From Allantophomopsis cytisporea (lineage: Eukaryota > Ascomycota > Leotiomycetes > Phacidiales > Phacidiaceae), in the NCBI GenBank assembly GCA_024752435.1, contig CP103031.1, forward strand, positions 1,050,001 through 1,114,000: a stretch of 64,000 nucleotides of DNA, in the 5' to 3' direction. The notes beneath the pieces are model-generated. The model saw nothing but the letters and a program-made list of their open reading frames with translations, ran no database searches and was not told the DNA's origin. Made by a program: the position numbers and the translations under genes. Below are positions 10,501 through 23,131 of this stretch, one piece after another. Within the stretch, counting starts at the first letter, position 1. Every line of letters begins with the position of its first letter.

Positions 10501-12123
10501 GATGAGGAAGATGAGGGGAGGGATGAGGATCAGAATGCCTCTGTGCAGAATGACGCAGACGAGAGTTCAGGGTTCAGTAGCGGTGAGGATGTTACCAAAG
10601 ACCTTAGCGAATCCGACAATGCACAAACTCCTGGCTTCACTCCTACTGCCTCTTTTGGGGGCCAAAGTCAAGAGAGTTCAGTTGGTGGGCTTTTCTCGAA
10701 AATCAACAAACCAGCTCAGCAGCCGGCTACAAAGCCTCTTTTTGGTGAACTTGGCAACGAAAATACACCAGTGCTTCCTCCGCCTAGACTTCAAGAGAGC
10801 CCAAGATCTCCAAGTCCTGTAAGAGCTGCCCTTCCGAACAGGTTGACTCGTCCAGATAGCTCTAGATCTTTCAGTGCTCCTGGTGTCGCATCACAGATTT
10901 TAGATGCTCGCAAGACAGGAAGTCGCCAACAGGCGCCTCCAGGCACTGCAATGAAGTCCGTAGAAGAAGAGAAGCGCGACGAAGATAGGCGTCGTGAAGA
11001 GGCAAGAGCCAGAAAAGAGGCCGAAGAAGCTCAAGCCCTTATCGATAAAGAAGATCAGGCTGCTCAAGCATTTCTGCAATCCAAGATCGAAGGCACTAAG
11101 ACTCTTGACGAGTTCATTGCGCACCAAGATTACGTGGGACACGCCGATAAGGATAGCATACCAGCTCAGGTTGAAACCGTTTATCGAGATATCAATTCGA
11201 TGATCGATACACTTGGCCTTAATGCACGCGCATTGGCCGCTTTCATTAAAGGTCATAGAGAGCAATACAAGGAAGGTGGAAGAAACAAGGATGACTTGGA
11301 CAGCGACGAGGATTGGTGTCTGGTTGAGATTGAGGACCTCACAAACATAGTAGAGAAGGATCTCACTCAGGAGCTTAACGATGGCCGCGTCACCGATGTT
11401 CCAGGAAAATTAGACACTTGCTATGAGTTACAGAAGGAACAAAATAGACTTGCGGCCAAGCACGACGATATCAAGCGTATATTTGCAGCAGAAACGGATC
11501 CCGATAATCAAGCAAATACACGAGCGCAGCCTCTCAGCGCCGAGCAATTAGCTCAGCAGTCGGACTTGCGTAAAGAGTTTACCGAGTTCCAGCGTCTATT
11601 GAGTGAGGCAGAGGAGGGACTCACTCTTCTCAAAGCCAAGTTGGCCGGAGCCTCGGGCGTGGGACGAGTCAAAGGTGCTACGATCCCCACCGTTGAAAAT
11701 GTTATGCGTACCGTGATGAAGATGACAGCTATGGCAGAGAAACGCAGCGGTGATATTGATGTTCTCGAAAACCAGATGCGCAGATTACGATTCAGCTCGG
11801 TTTCGTCTATTGGCAGTCGCGAGGGATCTCCTTTCGAGACTCCCACTAAATCGAGGCTGGGTGGTAGCACCTTTGGATTCTCTTATTCTCCAGAAACGCC
11901 AACGCAGAGCCCACGAAGACTCAATGCCTCGATGATGAGTAGCACAATGTCGAATAGATCAGGCAGGCATGCTACACCTCCGAGAAAGAAGTTGAGTGGA
12001 TTCAGCGAGGAAGAAAAGACCGAATTGAGAATGAAGGCGGAGAGGAGGGATCAGGTCAAGAACAAGCTTAGAGACGCTTTGAGAAAGTCCGGCATGAAGG
12101 TCCGGAGCATGGACGAAGACTGA
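7528..12123 (+). CDS. nup159: Nucleoporin NUP159 (NUP214-like), 1491 aa
   Basis: Exons 7528-7635, 7703-8384 and 8438-12123; introns of 67 and 53 nt keep frame. The order matches Nup159/Nup214: an N-terminal beta-propeller (about residues 37-450), a long FG-repeat region from about 480 with many S-P-F-G-G, S-A-F-G, P-F-G-S and S-L-F-G units, an acidic stretch (about 935-970), and coiled-coil segments from about 1100 to 1370. The C-terminus is basic (R-M-K-A-E-R-R-D-Q-V-K-N-K). The family sits on the cytoplasmic face of the nuclear pore, where the propeller binds the DEAD-box helicase Dbp5 for mRNA export, FG repeats bind transport receptors, and the coiled coils join Nup82 and Nsp1. Low-complexity coding makes a 371-codon antisense frame (9372-10487) that is not a gene. 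Confidence 0.93.
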
Positions 12124-14961
12124 GAATTCGATAACTGGCGTTTTTACCATAACTTTTTCTTTGTATTTCCATTTGATTTGATGATTAAGGAGGGGCAGGG
12201 CTAAGGGGGGATGGGGAAAGAGCAACATGCATGATGGGAACTTGGGGTGGTTTGTAAGATAATGATTAGGCATAGTTCTCGAACTGATGAACTGAACTTA
12301 TAACCTTACTTGGTGACTTAAGACTATTATTTGTATTGAGATATACGTATGCTCACTACTACTATGGAAGTCTGCGGTATTTCGATCAGTTGAGGTGTGA
12401 GAGTATATCGTTTGGCCTGCTAACGTACACACGAGGGATGCCGATGCAAATCAGATCTTATAGCAGCCGTTCAGGTATTGTGGATTGCCGCAGATATGCA
12501 TCGTGCTTACTCCGAATGCGAATCACATCCGCCTAGGCAAAGACCGTCCCGGAGGTATCACCGTAAGATGGGTGCCAGATTCTCGGAGTGGATAACGTCA
12601 AAGCAATTCCTTGTTGCAGTCAACCACTCTTCCATTTCCCAACACCAAAGGTAAAAACACCTAAGCGTACGTCTATGCGCACACGTTCATACACATTCCA
12701 ATCTCTCAAGTTGAAGGACACATACTTAAGAGAGGCTGAATGAAAAGTCACAAACACTGTCCTGACCACCGTCATAGCTCAAGTAGCTATGCAGTCCTTG
12801 CTACTCTCTCCGCCATTGAGCGACTCTGGTGGCAGCTTTGTTGGAGACTGATTGGAATTGAGGATTACTGTTCGAACAGTCGTGACCTCGTAGGCACATA
12901 TTTGCATGCACAGCGCTGTCTTGTACTTCGATCCTTTCTATCCTTGCAATGTCTATATTTTGAACTGCTACGACTGTATCTGTATGTATGAATGTTATAT
13001 GCAGATATGTAGTAGATCCCAACATATGTTTTTTTTTTGTTTTTTTTTTGTACAGCTTGCACTCCTCTACATCCGACTAATAAGCACTACAGTATGGACA
13101 GATACTTGAGAATTAACGACCTTGCCTGTATGACAGAAGTCATTGGCTGGGCTTCTTGAACCGCATCTTCGCAAGGGACTGCCATATGATACTAAATACG
13201 CCTCATCGACGAAAACGTTCGGATGTTAAATGGCTATATGCCTCTGTGTCTTTCTATCTTACACATGTTCATACATCTTCGCCATGTCCTGGAAATACCG
13301 AATACTTGGTAGAAGGTCCCTAGTCCCATCTCTTTCCCATATTTTATATGACTCTCCCCTTGTTCTCGTTGTGCCCCTTGATCAATAAGGAATTCCTTTG
13401 AATATTCCTTTTTTCCCGCTTCTTCTTGTCCCTTTGCTTTCCTTCTGTCATTTTGAGTATTGTGTGCTTGCATGCATATGTTTCGCCGTTTTGTATCCGA
13501 TGATATCATCATGTGTGGCTTATACTGTATTCGTATTGATGACGATGATAAATGATGATGATTATCACAAGGGGATGATGGATTAAGGTTTAAGTTTGTC
13601 CAGAGGGATGCATGATCACCCAGCCACTCCACCCCCCCAGCCCGTTTCGCACAGCTACTGTACTGCGTAAGTGAATTAAATACCGATGTCAATGAAAGCG
13701 TACGAGATAAGGATCTGGATGAAAATTGTATGAATATAGGATAATAAAACAATGATATAACTATTATTGTATATATACAGCTTGAACCAATTCGAGGAAC
13801 GTAGATGTAACAATAGCTTTAATAATGATAACAATAGTCTTAATAATGCTAATAATAACAATACTGATATTAATAATAGAAGACTATTGTAGTCTCTCAA
13901 TGTTCCGAAATGTTTAATCATTGTAGTGCAACGAGGCAGTTTGAATACCAATGGAAATAAATATACGCCAAAATTCATTCCTACCTCAATCATTGAGAGC
14001 CCACCATTATTCTGTTAAAGAACAAGAAGCTTGATGATGGTCCATCAAAATTAATGAATGGAAGCAGGTGGCAAGCAAAAGCCCTACCTCCATATGCATG
14101 CGTAGGCCTTTTCTGTTTTTGATTTTTAATATTTTTTACTTATTGAGCTGTAGGGTTAACCTCGGATGATCCAAGCAGCAACATGCAGTGCGGAACAGAC
14201 TTCCTACTCCTGAAACGTGCTGGTCAGTACACCAAGGTCTTGCAAAGACCCGTCCGTACTTGTGGATGGGGAAGAGTGCATCTCGATGTATATCCCACAT
14301 AGCCCACACGCACATCTCACATATCCCATACATCGAACATACCGGTAATGTCCATCCGTGACTTTCTTTTCGGCCCCTTCGCCTCGTATGTGAGTTGAAA
14401 TAATCGACGTTGACGCTGGTCTTCCATATGACAAGAGGGCTTGCAAGACTGCACTAAGCCAAAGAGCCAAGGATCTTGCAGCGCGTCCTGTCTGCCATCG
14501 ATGCATACTAGAGACCGTACTTCGGATACGAGAAGATATCCTTTCTCTTAAGGTATTCTAGGATAGGGATATGAGTGCTTGAATTGCTTCAAGAGGTGAG
14601 TGCTGAACTCTTTTTGCATTACATAAACATTTCCCTCACTGAATAAGATATGACTGAGCAGTCTGTTTTGCTACTTAAGTATTGAAGTGACGGGTAAGGC
14701 ACATCAGTACTGGACAAGTGTCCACACTGTGGTATTTGTCTTCTCTTGCTCATTGAGCATATTATTATTACCTCAAGAAGTACAATCTCTACCATAGTAT
14801 TGAGATCGGGTGACTTATTAGCAACCTTTTCCGAAAATCCAGAAAGCGTCGCATACGGACTGGTCGACTATGCGAGCTAGAATTCCGCATCCTATCCTTC
14901 GGGTCCCCGGGCGGAGAGAGTCTGGGCCAACCAAGCGTCAAAGAGAAGGTCCTAGTCTGTA

Positions 14962-14985
14962 GAATATGAATATGAATATGAATAT
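14962..14985. repeat. (GAATAT)4 hexanucleotide repeat
   Basis: Four perfect tandem copies of GAATAT in the gene-poor region. Confidence 0.9.
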
Positions 14986-15113
14986 TGTAGAATTCATTGG
15001 ACTCACAGATCGATTCCTGAGCCCAGTCGATGTGTAGGTAAAACGCCACAATATTCCTCCCAACGGGTTATTAATTAATGAAGGTATAGAATTACATTTT
15101 GCCATAAGAGCAC

Positions 15114-15146
15114 TATTATTATTATTGTTATTATTATTATTATTAT
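15114..15146. repeat. (ATT)n trinucleotide repeat
   Basis: About eleven ATT units with one G interruption in non-coding DNA. Confidence 0.9.
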
Positions 15147-17002
15147 CCAAATGTCCTTGATAAGCTAGAGTAAGTGGAAGTATCAATACTGCGGCGTATC
15201 TATCTATGGAAGTATTTAATACGTGAAATCAGGTGCCAAGTAAATTCGGTCTTTGACCAAACCTTTCATCACGAATTTCGGTCCAGCTTAGATTTATAAA
15301 CATACTCTACTGACATTACTCTTCCAGACTCGTGGAAGTACTGATTCTCTGAGGCATGTGAATCATGAAATACATATTTACATGTTCAACATCTGGATTA
15401 TGATGACTTCCAGATATCGGAACATCTTATTATCGTCCAAGAAGGCAATGCTGTAGGTATGTAACCTCAAGGACTGCCTGTCTCTATGTCTTGCTCGTAC
15501 AGCGCACACCCAACCACCTACTGGGCCTCGATGCATGCGCAAGCCCCGGAAATATTGTCAGGTAGAAGGGAAGGAGAGGATAAAAGTGCATATTCATAAA
15601 GAAGCGAATCTCGATAGCCAGAATACAGCATTCCCAAGAAGTCAAGGCGCTGACATTCAATCTCCACCAACCAGCCGTCGGCAGCTGTCGCCCGTTTTGC
15701 TGCACTCCCGTCCCTTCTTCATCTTCACCTTTTCGCATTTCCGTGCTTTCGCATTCGATCAGTCGAAAGATCAGCTCGATGACTGGCATGACTGAGTGCA
15801 GAACTGGGCGTGGTTGTGTGTGGAAGAGTGTTCCTTACTTCTTCCTCCTGATAATACCAGGCGGAGATGGTTCGGGGGAAAGATTTGCTCACTTGAAGCA
15901 TAAGTAATCAGTTCACCCTGCCACGCCTGTTTACCCAACTGAACACCTTTCCGTATTTCGTACCACATTTTCGCATTCTAGGCTCGAGTTCTATAGTTGT
16001 TTGGTGGTTAGACACTGTGCTAGGTCGGTGTTTTAGCCTGACGGTCCGATCTTTGGTAAAGGAACGCAGCAAGGCTGGAAGGGTCGGGCAAGATGTGGTA
16101 TGGTGGTCAGGTAGTATGTAAATAAGTATGTACGCAGTGAGTAAATTGAAACTCCAATATAATAATGAGGTATTCTACGCAAAGATGCTACTCTACGTGA
16201 TAGTCCATAGTCTGGTGCTCCATATGTATAAATTTATTTATGCAGTATCAGAAATGATCAGATGTTCTGCAAGTGTATAGGTAGGTATCTAGGTAGATAA
16301 CCACTTGTATTCTACGAGTAGATCAATCCTCCATGACCATTATCCCAGGTACCCAGGTCAATATACCCACACAGACTCACGAAATGTATATAGAATATCC
16401 ATTGTATATCCCATGCTTGTACTTGTAAAATATATACATACACTGACGCACAGTATTTATGCTCTTTCTCGCTTACTTGACTCATCATCCATAAACAAGT
16501 AACTCTCATAATGGATCCAGACCGACACGATCTCGTATGGAATTCTATCAGGGGTGCAAGGGTTGTTGATGGGGTTTGGGGAGATGTTTCTCTAGGTACG
16601 CAATTGACAGGCCTCGAGGAAGAGAAATGCTGCACCAGTCTGTCTGCGCTGTACACGCCGTGTTCAGGTAAGTACAGTATTCTTCACAGGGGGGACGGAT
16701 AGTAAAATAAAAAAAAGCACCAGGGATATAATGTGCAGTGCCGGTCATGTATCCTGACGAGGCGGCACTACTGCCATCAAACCCCCAAGATCAGATCCAG
16801 CAAATGGTAGGGCATGCTTCATCAATCCCCCCCCCCACATTATCCTCCCCCTTGTCCAAAACCTTGCTGGCACTTTGCTGGAGAACAGACGACCAACCGT
16901 TACATGCAGCATCTCACAAGGGTGTTTTGTTTCTGGAAGGGAAGAATTCTTCCCAATGGACTCATATGACTCGTAAATGGGGAGGAGGAGATCTTAAACG
17001 AC

Positions 17003-17046
17003 GATGGTGATGATGATGGTGATGATGATGGTGGTGATGATGATGA
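17003..17046. repeat. Imperfect (GAT)n repeat
   Basis: GAT/GGT trinucleotide tract of about 44 nt; not inside a credible frame. Confidence 0.85.
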
Positions 17047-17866
17047 AAATGTTCCTTCCCATGAGAACATTGTTATGGTGACAAGGTAAATCCGGTGATA
17101 ACTCAGTGCATACGCTTCACTACGTAGGTAGTCAACCATCAATAATTCTGGGTCTTGGATGAAAAGAAGAGAGGCCAGCAACGAGAGGTATTCTATAACA
17201 CCAAGGTCTATTCACAGTATAAAGCACATACAGTAGCTGTTTATATGCTGCTATGCATCAATTTGCCTGCAAGGTAGAATGGAATGGAAAGGAAAAGGAA
17301 AGAAGAGAAAGAGAAATGAAAGAGTAGAAATGAAGGATGATAATAATAATCAAGGAATAAGCTGAACAACAGAAACGGTACAACATCTGAATGGTCTTTC
17401 TCAAACTCATTCATAATCGAAACATCTGTCCCCTACGTTTAGTATCATGTTGTCTATCCCGACTTTGAAGGGGCTATCAGCGTCTTCCTGGTTGATTCCT
17501 GGTTGATTCTTCATTCCACGATGCATATTCAATCCTTGCAAGGCCTGTGGGCGGTAAGGAACAGAGAGCCACAGATGCCATTGTACAATATACGTGTAGT
17601 ACATACATCCGGCCCATAACCCCTCACAGTACAGAGCGACTTACGTCGTTAAGGTTGGGTATGTGACAAGCCACATGGAAAGATGGAACAAGAACAAATC
17701 AACAGAAGACAGAAAAAGAAAGGAAAATCAAGGACTTCATTCGGAATTGCATGTGCGGCGTACATACATTAGTTTGAATTGAATTTTACATGCGCATAAA
17801 GTAATAAGACCGATTCAGCACCGACAACAATAGACTTTTGCCCTGACAGCTATTGCTTTCGTTGAT

Positions 17867-17893
17867 GATTGATTGATTGATTGATTGATTGAT
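17867..17893. repeat. (GATT)n tetranucleotide repeat
   Basis: Nearly seven perfect GATT copies. Confidence 0.9.
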
Positions 17894-18069
17894 AGAGAGG
17901 ATGCCAGTGCAAGTATATATGGAAAGGAACAAGAGAATCTCCATACTGCCAATACATACATATCCATATGAATGAATGGATCCGGAGTCGTGTAAATATG
18001 CCATGCATCATCTTCTGCAACCTCCACACGTTCATTCACTACTTTGTGCCGATCCTGCTCCTCGTGCAA

Positions 18070-18180
18070 TTTCACCTTTACCTTTACCTTCACCTTCACC
18101 TTCACCTTTCATCTTTTCTTTCACCTTCATCTTCGCCTTCACCTTCATCTCCACTTCCATCTTCACTTCTACTCTCCCTT
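18070..18180. repeat. Pyrimidine tract of TTCACC-like hexamers
   Basis: About 110 nt almost purely pyrimidine on the plus strand apart from regularly spaced A, built from TTTACC, TTCACC and TTCATC hexamers. On the minus strand it reads as GGTGAA units coding Gly, Glu and Lys runs, which makes long but low-information frames. Confidence 0.85.
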
Positions 18181-18611
18181 TCCTCTGCCTTTTTCTTCCA
18201 TAATCTCTTGACATAACTGACATAACGCGTATAATCCGCCATCTCTCAAAGGCATATCTCTATCTGCGCCTCTTTCTTGCCCTCTCCACACATCTCCCTC
18301 ATATGGCCAATATCTCTGCAACGATCCTTCTCAAATCCCCTCCAGAGGAGTAGATCGTTATTCAGCCATTGGTGCGAAGAATTGTTATCAACACCATCGC
18401 CATCATCAACACCTTCAACACCATCACCACCGGCGTTACTTCTATCATCCCACATTTCAATACCAATCACCCCCGCCACAATAGTCACAACCGATAACCG
18501 CAGCACATTACACCATCTCTCACTATCACCACTTCCTGACTTACTACAAATACACACTACTGACTTTTCCACCATACCCGGCTACTCCGCATCTTCGAAT
18601 TTACTCTCCAT
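18102..18611 (-). pseudogene. Possible interrupted small membrane-protein gene
   Basis: On the minus strand one frame runs from ATG at 18611 to TGA at 18104-18102 with only two internal stops: TAG at 18584-18582 and TGA at 18248-18246. The central open part (ATG 18575 to the TGA at 18246, 109 codons) holds a hydrophobic segment (L-S-V-V-T-I-V-A-G-V-I-G-I) preceded by R-W-C-N-V, then an acidic Gly-Asp stretch, then H-Q-W-L-N-N-D-L-L-L-W-R-G-F-E-K. Beyond the TGA the frame continues M-A-D-Y-T-R-Y-V-S-Y-V-K-R-L-W-K-K-K, which looks protein-like. No family is recognised. The strand is purine-rich, which lowers stop frequency by itself, so this may be coincidence. Confidence 0.25.
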
Positions 18612-20072
18612 CGGCACTGGCGCCCCGTAGGCCCGTTCGTTCACAAGTTTACACTGCTGTAGAATCTAATACATACGTGACTTAGTCAAGCTTTCAACAC
18701 TGACCACCAACCAAATCCATCTGTCCGCCACCGAACACGCCAACGTACCATTCTATTAAGTACACAAGCAGAGCCAGGAGAATCAAGCCTCTTCATTATT
18801 CTGTCCTAGTGACTGTATCCAAACCAAAAAAGGAAAAGAAACGAGGTTGAAGTCCGGACCAAGTGTGAACGCTTCAGCCTTCATACCACCCACTATCCTT
18901 CACAACATAGTTTTTATTCATTTCATATCTGGCAAGCAGGCAGATCGAAATCCCCCATATCTACCCACAGACACATTCCCCAATAAGGGAAGTTCCAAGG
19001 AAAACCCCCCAGATTACCTGTCACACATCTTACTACCATCCATATCACCACAGATATTCTATCCATATCTGTTCCAGTCTAAGTACGGACTGTTCGTATC
19101 CATATCATACTTCACATCAAATCCTATTCGCACTTATTCATACTGGTTACAGTACCGGTTCATGGAACAAGTTACCCTGCCCACAAACACCAAGACATAG
19201 ACACAGACCTCATACTGCCATATAACCATACTTCAACTCAACCCCCGCCTCACTCAGCTCACCCACTCAATTCTCAATCTCACTCACACCGTCTGGCCTG
19301 TCTCCTCCCTATTCACTACTGCGGACCCCCCACCCGCCACTCCTCTGGCGCTGCTCAGTCCATTATTTCCCCTCAAATAAGATAGACTTTCCATTTGTTA
19401 CTTGATCGTCTATTACGAAGCCAGCTACTCCAGTACGGGCTACACGGGTGTCTGTTGACCTGTCGATCATAAGCCGAACCCGCCAAAACTCGAAACCGTC
19501 TAATCCGTCTACGCCATTCACAAATCATACCCAGAACACCTAAACTTCTCAGCACTCTCCATATAAACAAATCCTCCTCCGTCATTCAGAACTTCCGAAC
19601 TTCTCCAGAACTTATTCCATACTAGAGCAGCTACAAGGTTCTCCCGAAAGAGCCGCATTTGCTCGCCGCTTACGGTTGTAAACTTCGTCTCAGACGTACC
19701 AACTACCTTAGGCTTTCACACATCGTGAACTTCTTCCTAACAAACGACCGCCAGACAGGCATCGGGCATCTACTCATCTCGCACGACGCACCGAGCGCGT
19801 CTCCACTACTATCCACTGTCCTTCACTCCACCACCTCCACCCTCCGTCGCTGGTGAAGACCCTCACGCATTGTCACCGTCGTGTTGGGCTTATATCATAG
19901 TCACTAAAGGGTCCCATTTCACGGTTAGATCATCTAGGAGTCCGAGAAACCAAGTATAGTCACCGGGACCATTCACTCCCCCGCAATCGAAGCAAGAGAT
20001 CCCCTCTTCAACCCATCGGCTTCCCCCTCTCCACTCTTTCTTTGAGATCACGTGCCGTGCCCATACTCCAAA
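18612..20072. promoter_or_regulatory. Upstream region / probable leader of the C6 regulator
   Basis: Pyrimidine-rich plus-strand DNA, especially 19200-19340 and 19780-20040, as is common around fungal transcription starts. A CACGTG palindrome lies at 20049-20054, 19 bp before the ATG. Several short upstream open frames occur, so a long translated-repressed leader is possible but not shown. Confidence 0.4.
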
Positions 20073-22925
20073 ATGGAATATGGCACTGCCAAACGATCTG
20101 GGGCAGATGGTAAGGCGCGCGAATCACCGACAAGTACACCTGCCAGATCGTCGACATCGCCCACAGCGGGATTGACGAGTGGTGGTGTATCGTCAATAGG
20201 CAACATGTCGTCAGGAAACCCTGCTCCTAAGATACGACGACGCAACCGTATGATAACGTCGTGTCTGGAATGCCGGCGCAGGAAGCTGAAGTGCAACAAG
20301 TCCCACCCCTGTACTAACTGTATGAAATTCAACCGCGACTGTGTGTTCCTGGCGCCAGCTCTCGATCAGGCCAGTCAGCTCAAATTGACCGAGATTAAAG
20401 AAAAGGTTGGCTCTTTGGAGCGACTACTGGAACGTGATGTTGCTCAGAAACCTAGCCCTAATGCTGTCACCAGCCCTGGTGGCAGTCAGAGAAGCCTGCC
20501 CGCCGAGGAAGATGATAATTTACCTGCTTTGGACGACGAGAAAGATTTGGAGCCTACCCCACTAGCTGTCAGTGATGCTGCGTATGAGGATGGCGGTGAC
20601 GAGGATGATGAACTGTTAGATCTTGGTATCCTGATGGGGAAGTTGAGAATGACGGAAAGAATTGGGGGCTTTTTCCGCCCAAAGATGTCGCAAGAAGTAC
20701 GTATAACAAACACATCATCACCAGCCAATTTGTGGACGTCATATGCCCCCTTCCCACATCCACCGTCCCCCTCACCTATCAAAACAATGCTTCTATGTTC
20801 TTTAACGTTGTAATTGCTCTGGGTGGATACCTAATAACGATACTTAGCTTGATCAAACACTCGCAGAGGAAAGAACAAAAGCTGCTAACAAAAATGGCCT
20901 AACAACACGCCCTCTGGCGGATGAGCACATGCCCTTGCCTCCTCCTCACGACTATCTAAAGCCCGGTCCATCTTACATCGCACCTTCTTCGGGATTTTTT
21001 TTTGGACAGGGACCTAATCAATCATCATTGATCGACTTCTTACCGTCCAGATTAGCTGCGGATAGGCTCATAGCACAATATTTTGCTGTTGTACACCCCG
21101 TAGCACGTGTTGTTCATCGGCCGACATTTGAGCGCGAATATTCCACCTTCTGGGATGAAGTATCTCTTGGGATTGAGCCTTCTCATCCAGTCCAGACTGT
21201 CGTGTTTGCTGCAATGTTCTCCGGAGTCGTCAGCATGGATGAAGCCATCATACTCAGGGACTTTGGCGCTTCAAGACCAAGCTTGATTGAAAATTTCAGA
21301 CTCGGTACAGAGACGGCACTATCGCGTGCGAACTTCCTGAGAACTACGAAAGTCGAGACCTTGCAAGGTTTTGTTATGTACTTGGTAAGATGAGCACGAT
21401 CTTAGTTCCTAATGCTTTTTTTTATAGTATTTTATTTAGTCAGAAGTACTGACTTCATGAACAGCTCCCTCTCTGTCGCAGTGAAGTATCAAGAGCACAT
21501 TCAGTGCTAGTTGCAGCAGCAATCAAGCAGGCGGAATGTATGGGTATTCATCGTGATGGCGAGAACTACGGTCTCAATCCATTGGAAACTCATGTCAGGC
21601 GCCTCATTTGGCATCAACTCTGTTTCTTGGATATCCGGACCTGTGAAGCAACGGGACCTCGACCAACGATTCGTAGGGACGACTTTGACACGAAGTTGCC
21701 TTTCAATGTGGATGACGCAGATATTCTTCCCACTGGGCCCCATCCAGAGAACAAGGAGTGCTGGACTGAAGTGACTTTGTCCAACATTAGATTTGAGTGC
21801 ATTGAGATGACAAGAACTGTATGGGTCGATCGACCACGCCTGGAGCGCCGAAAAATTAGTTTGACGGCTGTTCTAAGCAAGATTGAGACTTTCCGTCGCA
21901 ATATGGCTTCCAACTACGAGTCGTGGCTTGATGAACGAATCCCAATTCAAAAACTTTGCAAGCTTCTGATGAGTTGTCAGGTTTGTCGTATGATACTGAT
22001 GGTGCTTCACCGCTATCACAATTCCGCCACAGGGAATATGCCTGATCGACTGCGCAAGATCATGCTTGCTAATGGTGCCCAAGCTCTAGAGGATGGTATT
22101 GCTATTGAGAGTCTGCCAGAGCTCAAACCATGGGCGTGGTATAGTGGAGCATACCAACAGTTTCACAGTGCATATATCCTGCTCTTGGAGGTCTTCATTT
22201 ATCCTATGCGCAAGGAAGCCGACCGGATCTGGAAGTGCCTGGACTATATCTACGAGGTTCAACGTTTCCGTCCTGAGCAGATTGCTACTCGCGAAGCAAA
22301 GGCACGAACGTTAGTCACAGAGATGCGCGAGAAGACCGGAGTGTTCCAACAAATGAGGAAAATGCGTGCACCGGCGAGCATGGAGAAGCACGTTGAGTTG
22401 AAAAAGCAGGACAATCTCCCTATACCGACTGTCGGCCGTCCTATAAAGCAAGAAGAGATGTCATTCTTGCCGAACATGAATCAACTTCCCATGGCAACGC
22501 CACCTGGAGGTCTAGCTCCATCCAACATGGTCTATGCCGGCGAAGCAAACGGCGAATCTTATTGGACTTTTCCTAATCATCAGAGCCCCGAGGGAACGGC
22601 TAGCGACTCCAACAGCAGTAGCCTTGTCGATCAAAGACAACCCTCAGGTTCTTCAGGAGCTGGGGGAACTATGGATGATGCTATGGCTGATATTGATTGG
22701 GTGAGTTCCTTGAATAGTTGGCTGCAAAAGATCATGAGCTAATATGTATCATAGGTTGAATTTGGAAAACTATTTCCTGATATGGGAGAGCTCAACCAAG
22801 CTCCCGTCTCGATTGATCTCACTCAACCTACCTCGGGTTATGCTACAGAAATACCACAGGCACAGTTCCCGAATATGCCACCAGTCAATATGCAACCGGG
22901 AATGCAGCAATATGGTGGATTCTAG
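20073..22925 (+). CDS. Zn2Cys6 transcription factor with fungal-specific domain, 855 aa
   Basis: Exons 20073-20696, 20848-21384, 21465-22700, 22755-22925; all junctions are in phase 0 (gtacgt/tag, gtaaga/cag, gtgagt/tag). Residues 64-90 form the binuclear cluster C-x2-C-x6-C-x5-C-x2-C-x6-C, preceded by a basic stretch (K-I-R-R-R-N-R) and followed by a heptad-like linker (E-K-V-G-S-L-E-R-L-L-E). The middle contains the fungal-specific domain, recognisable by C-M-G-I-H-R-D-G and E-T-H-V-R-R-L-I-W-H-Q-L. The C-terminus is disordered, Pro, Gln and Met rich, probably activating. Start at 20073 because the longer frame lacks an ATG. Targets are not predictable. The 8-kb gene-poor upstream region suggests complex control, which is inference. 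Confidence 0.9.
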
Positions 22926-23131
22926 GAATCTTTCCTTTCCAGCGGTGCCCAGATCTATGCAGAGGCATGAAAGGATATTGGAACGAGCATAAAAAGGGAA
23001 CAGAAATGGAATCGAAATCGGAATCGGAAAAAGGAAAAAGAAAGCAAAACAACAAAACAAAAAGTCCAAAAACAGTAATTGCCTTGATTCATCAATGGCA
23101 TCAAATACGGTTGAAACGTCTTGCTATTATT

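Larger units (their letters stand above)
12124..18101. other. Long gene-poor region with microsatellites
   Basis: About 6 kb with no frame that combines a credible start, length, composition and family motif. It begins with the NUP159 3' flank and holds scattered simple repeats (listed separately) and T- and A-rich patches such as 13027-13050. Short frames on both strands appear random. It may contain non-coding transcripts or distal regulatory DNA of the C6 regulator; the sequence alone does not decide. Confidence 0.5.

Noticed and set aside
13234..13752. 172-codon minus-strand frame in the gene-poor region
   Set aside because: No motif, atypical composition and no start context; consistent with chance in an AT/CT-biased spacer.
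15980..16065. Possible tRNA-like element (TGGTTAGACAC near 16000)
   Set aside because: A D-arm-like string is present, but no matching anticodon stem, T arm or acceptor stem can be folded.
16511..16702. Small plus-strand frame starting M-D-P-D-R-H-D-L-V-W
   Set aside because: 63 codons, no domain, no signal peptide, and no exon join that lengthens it.
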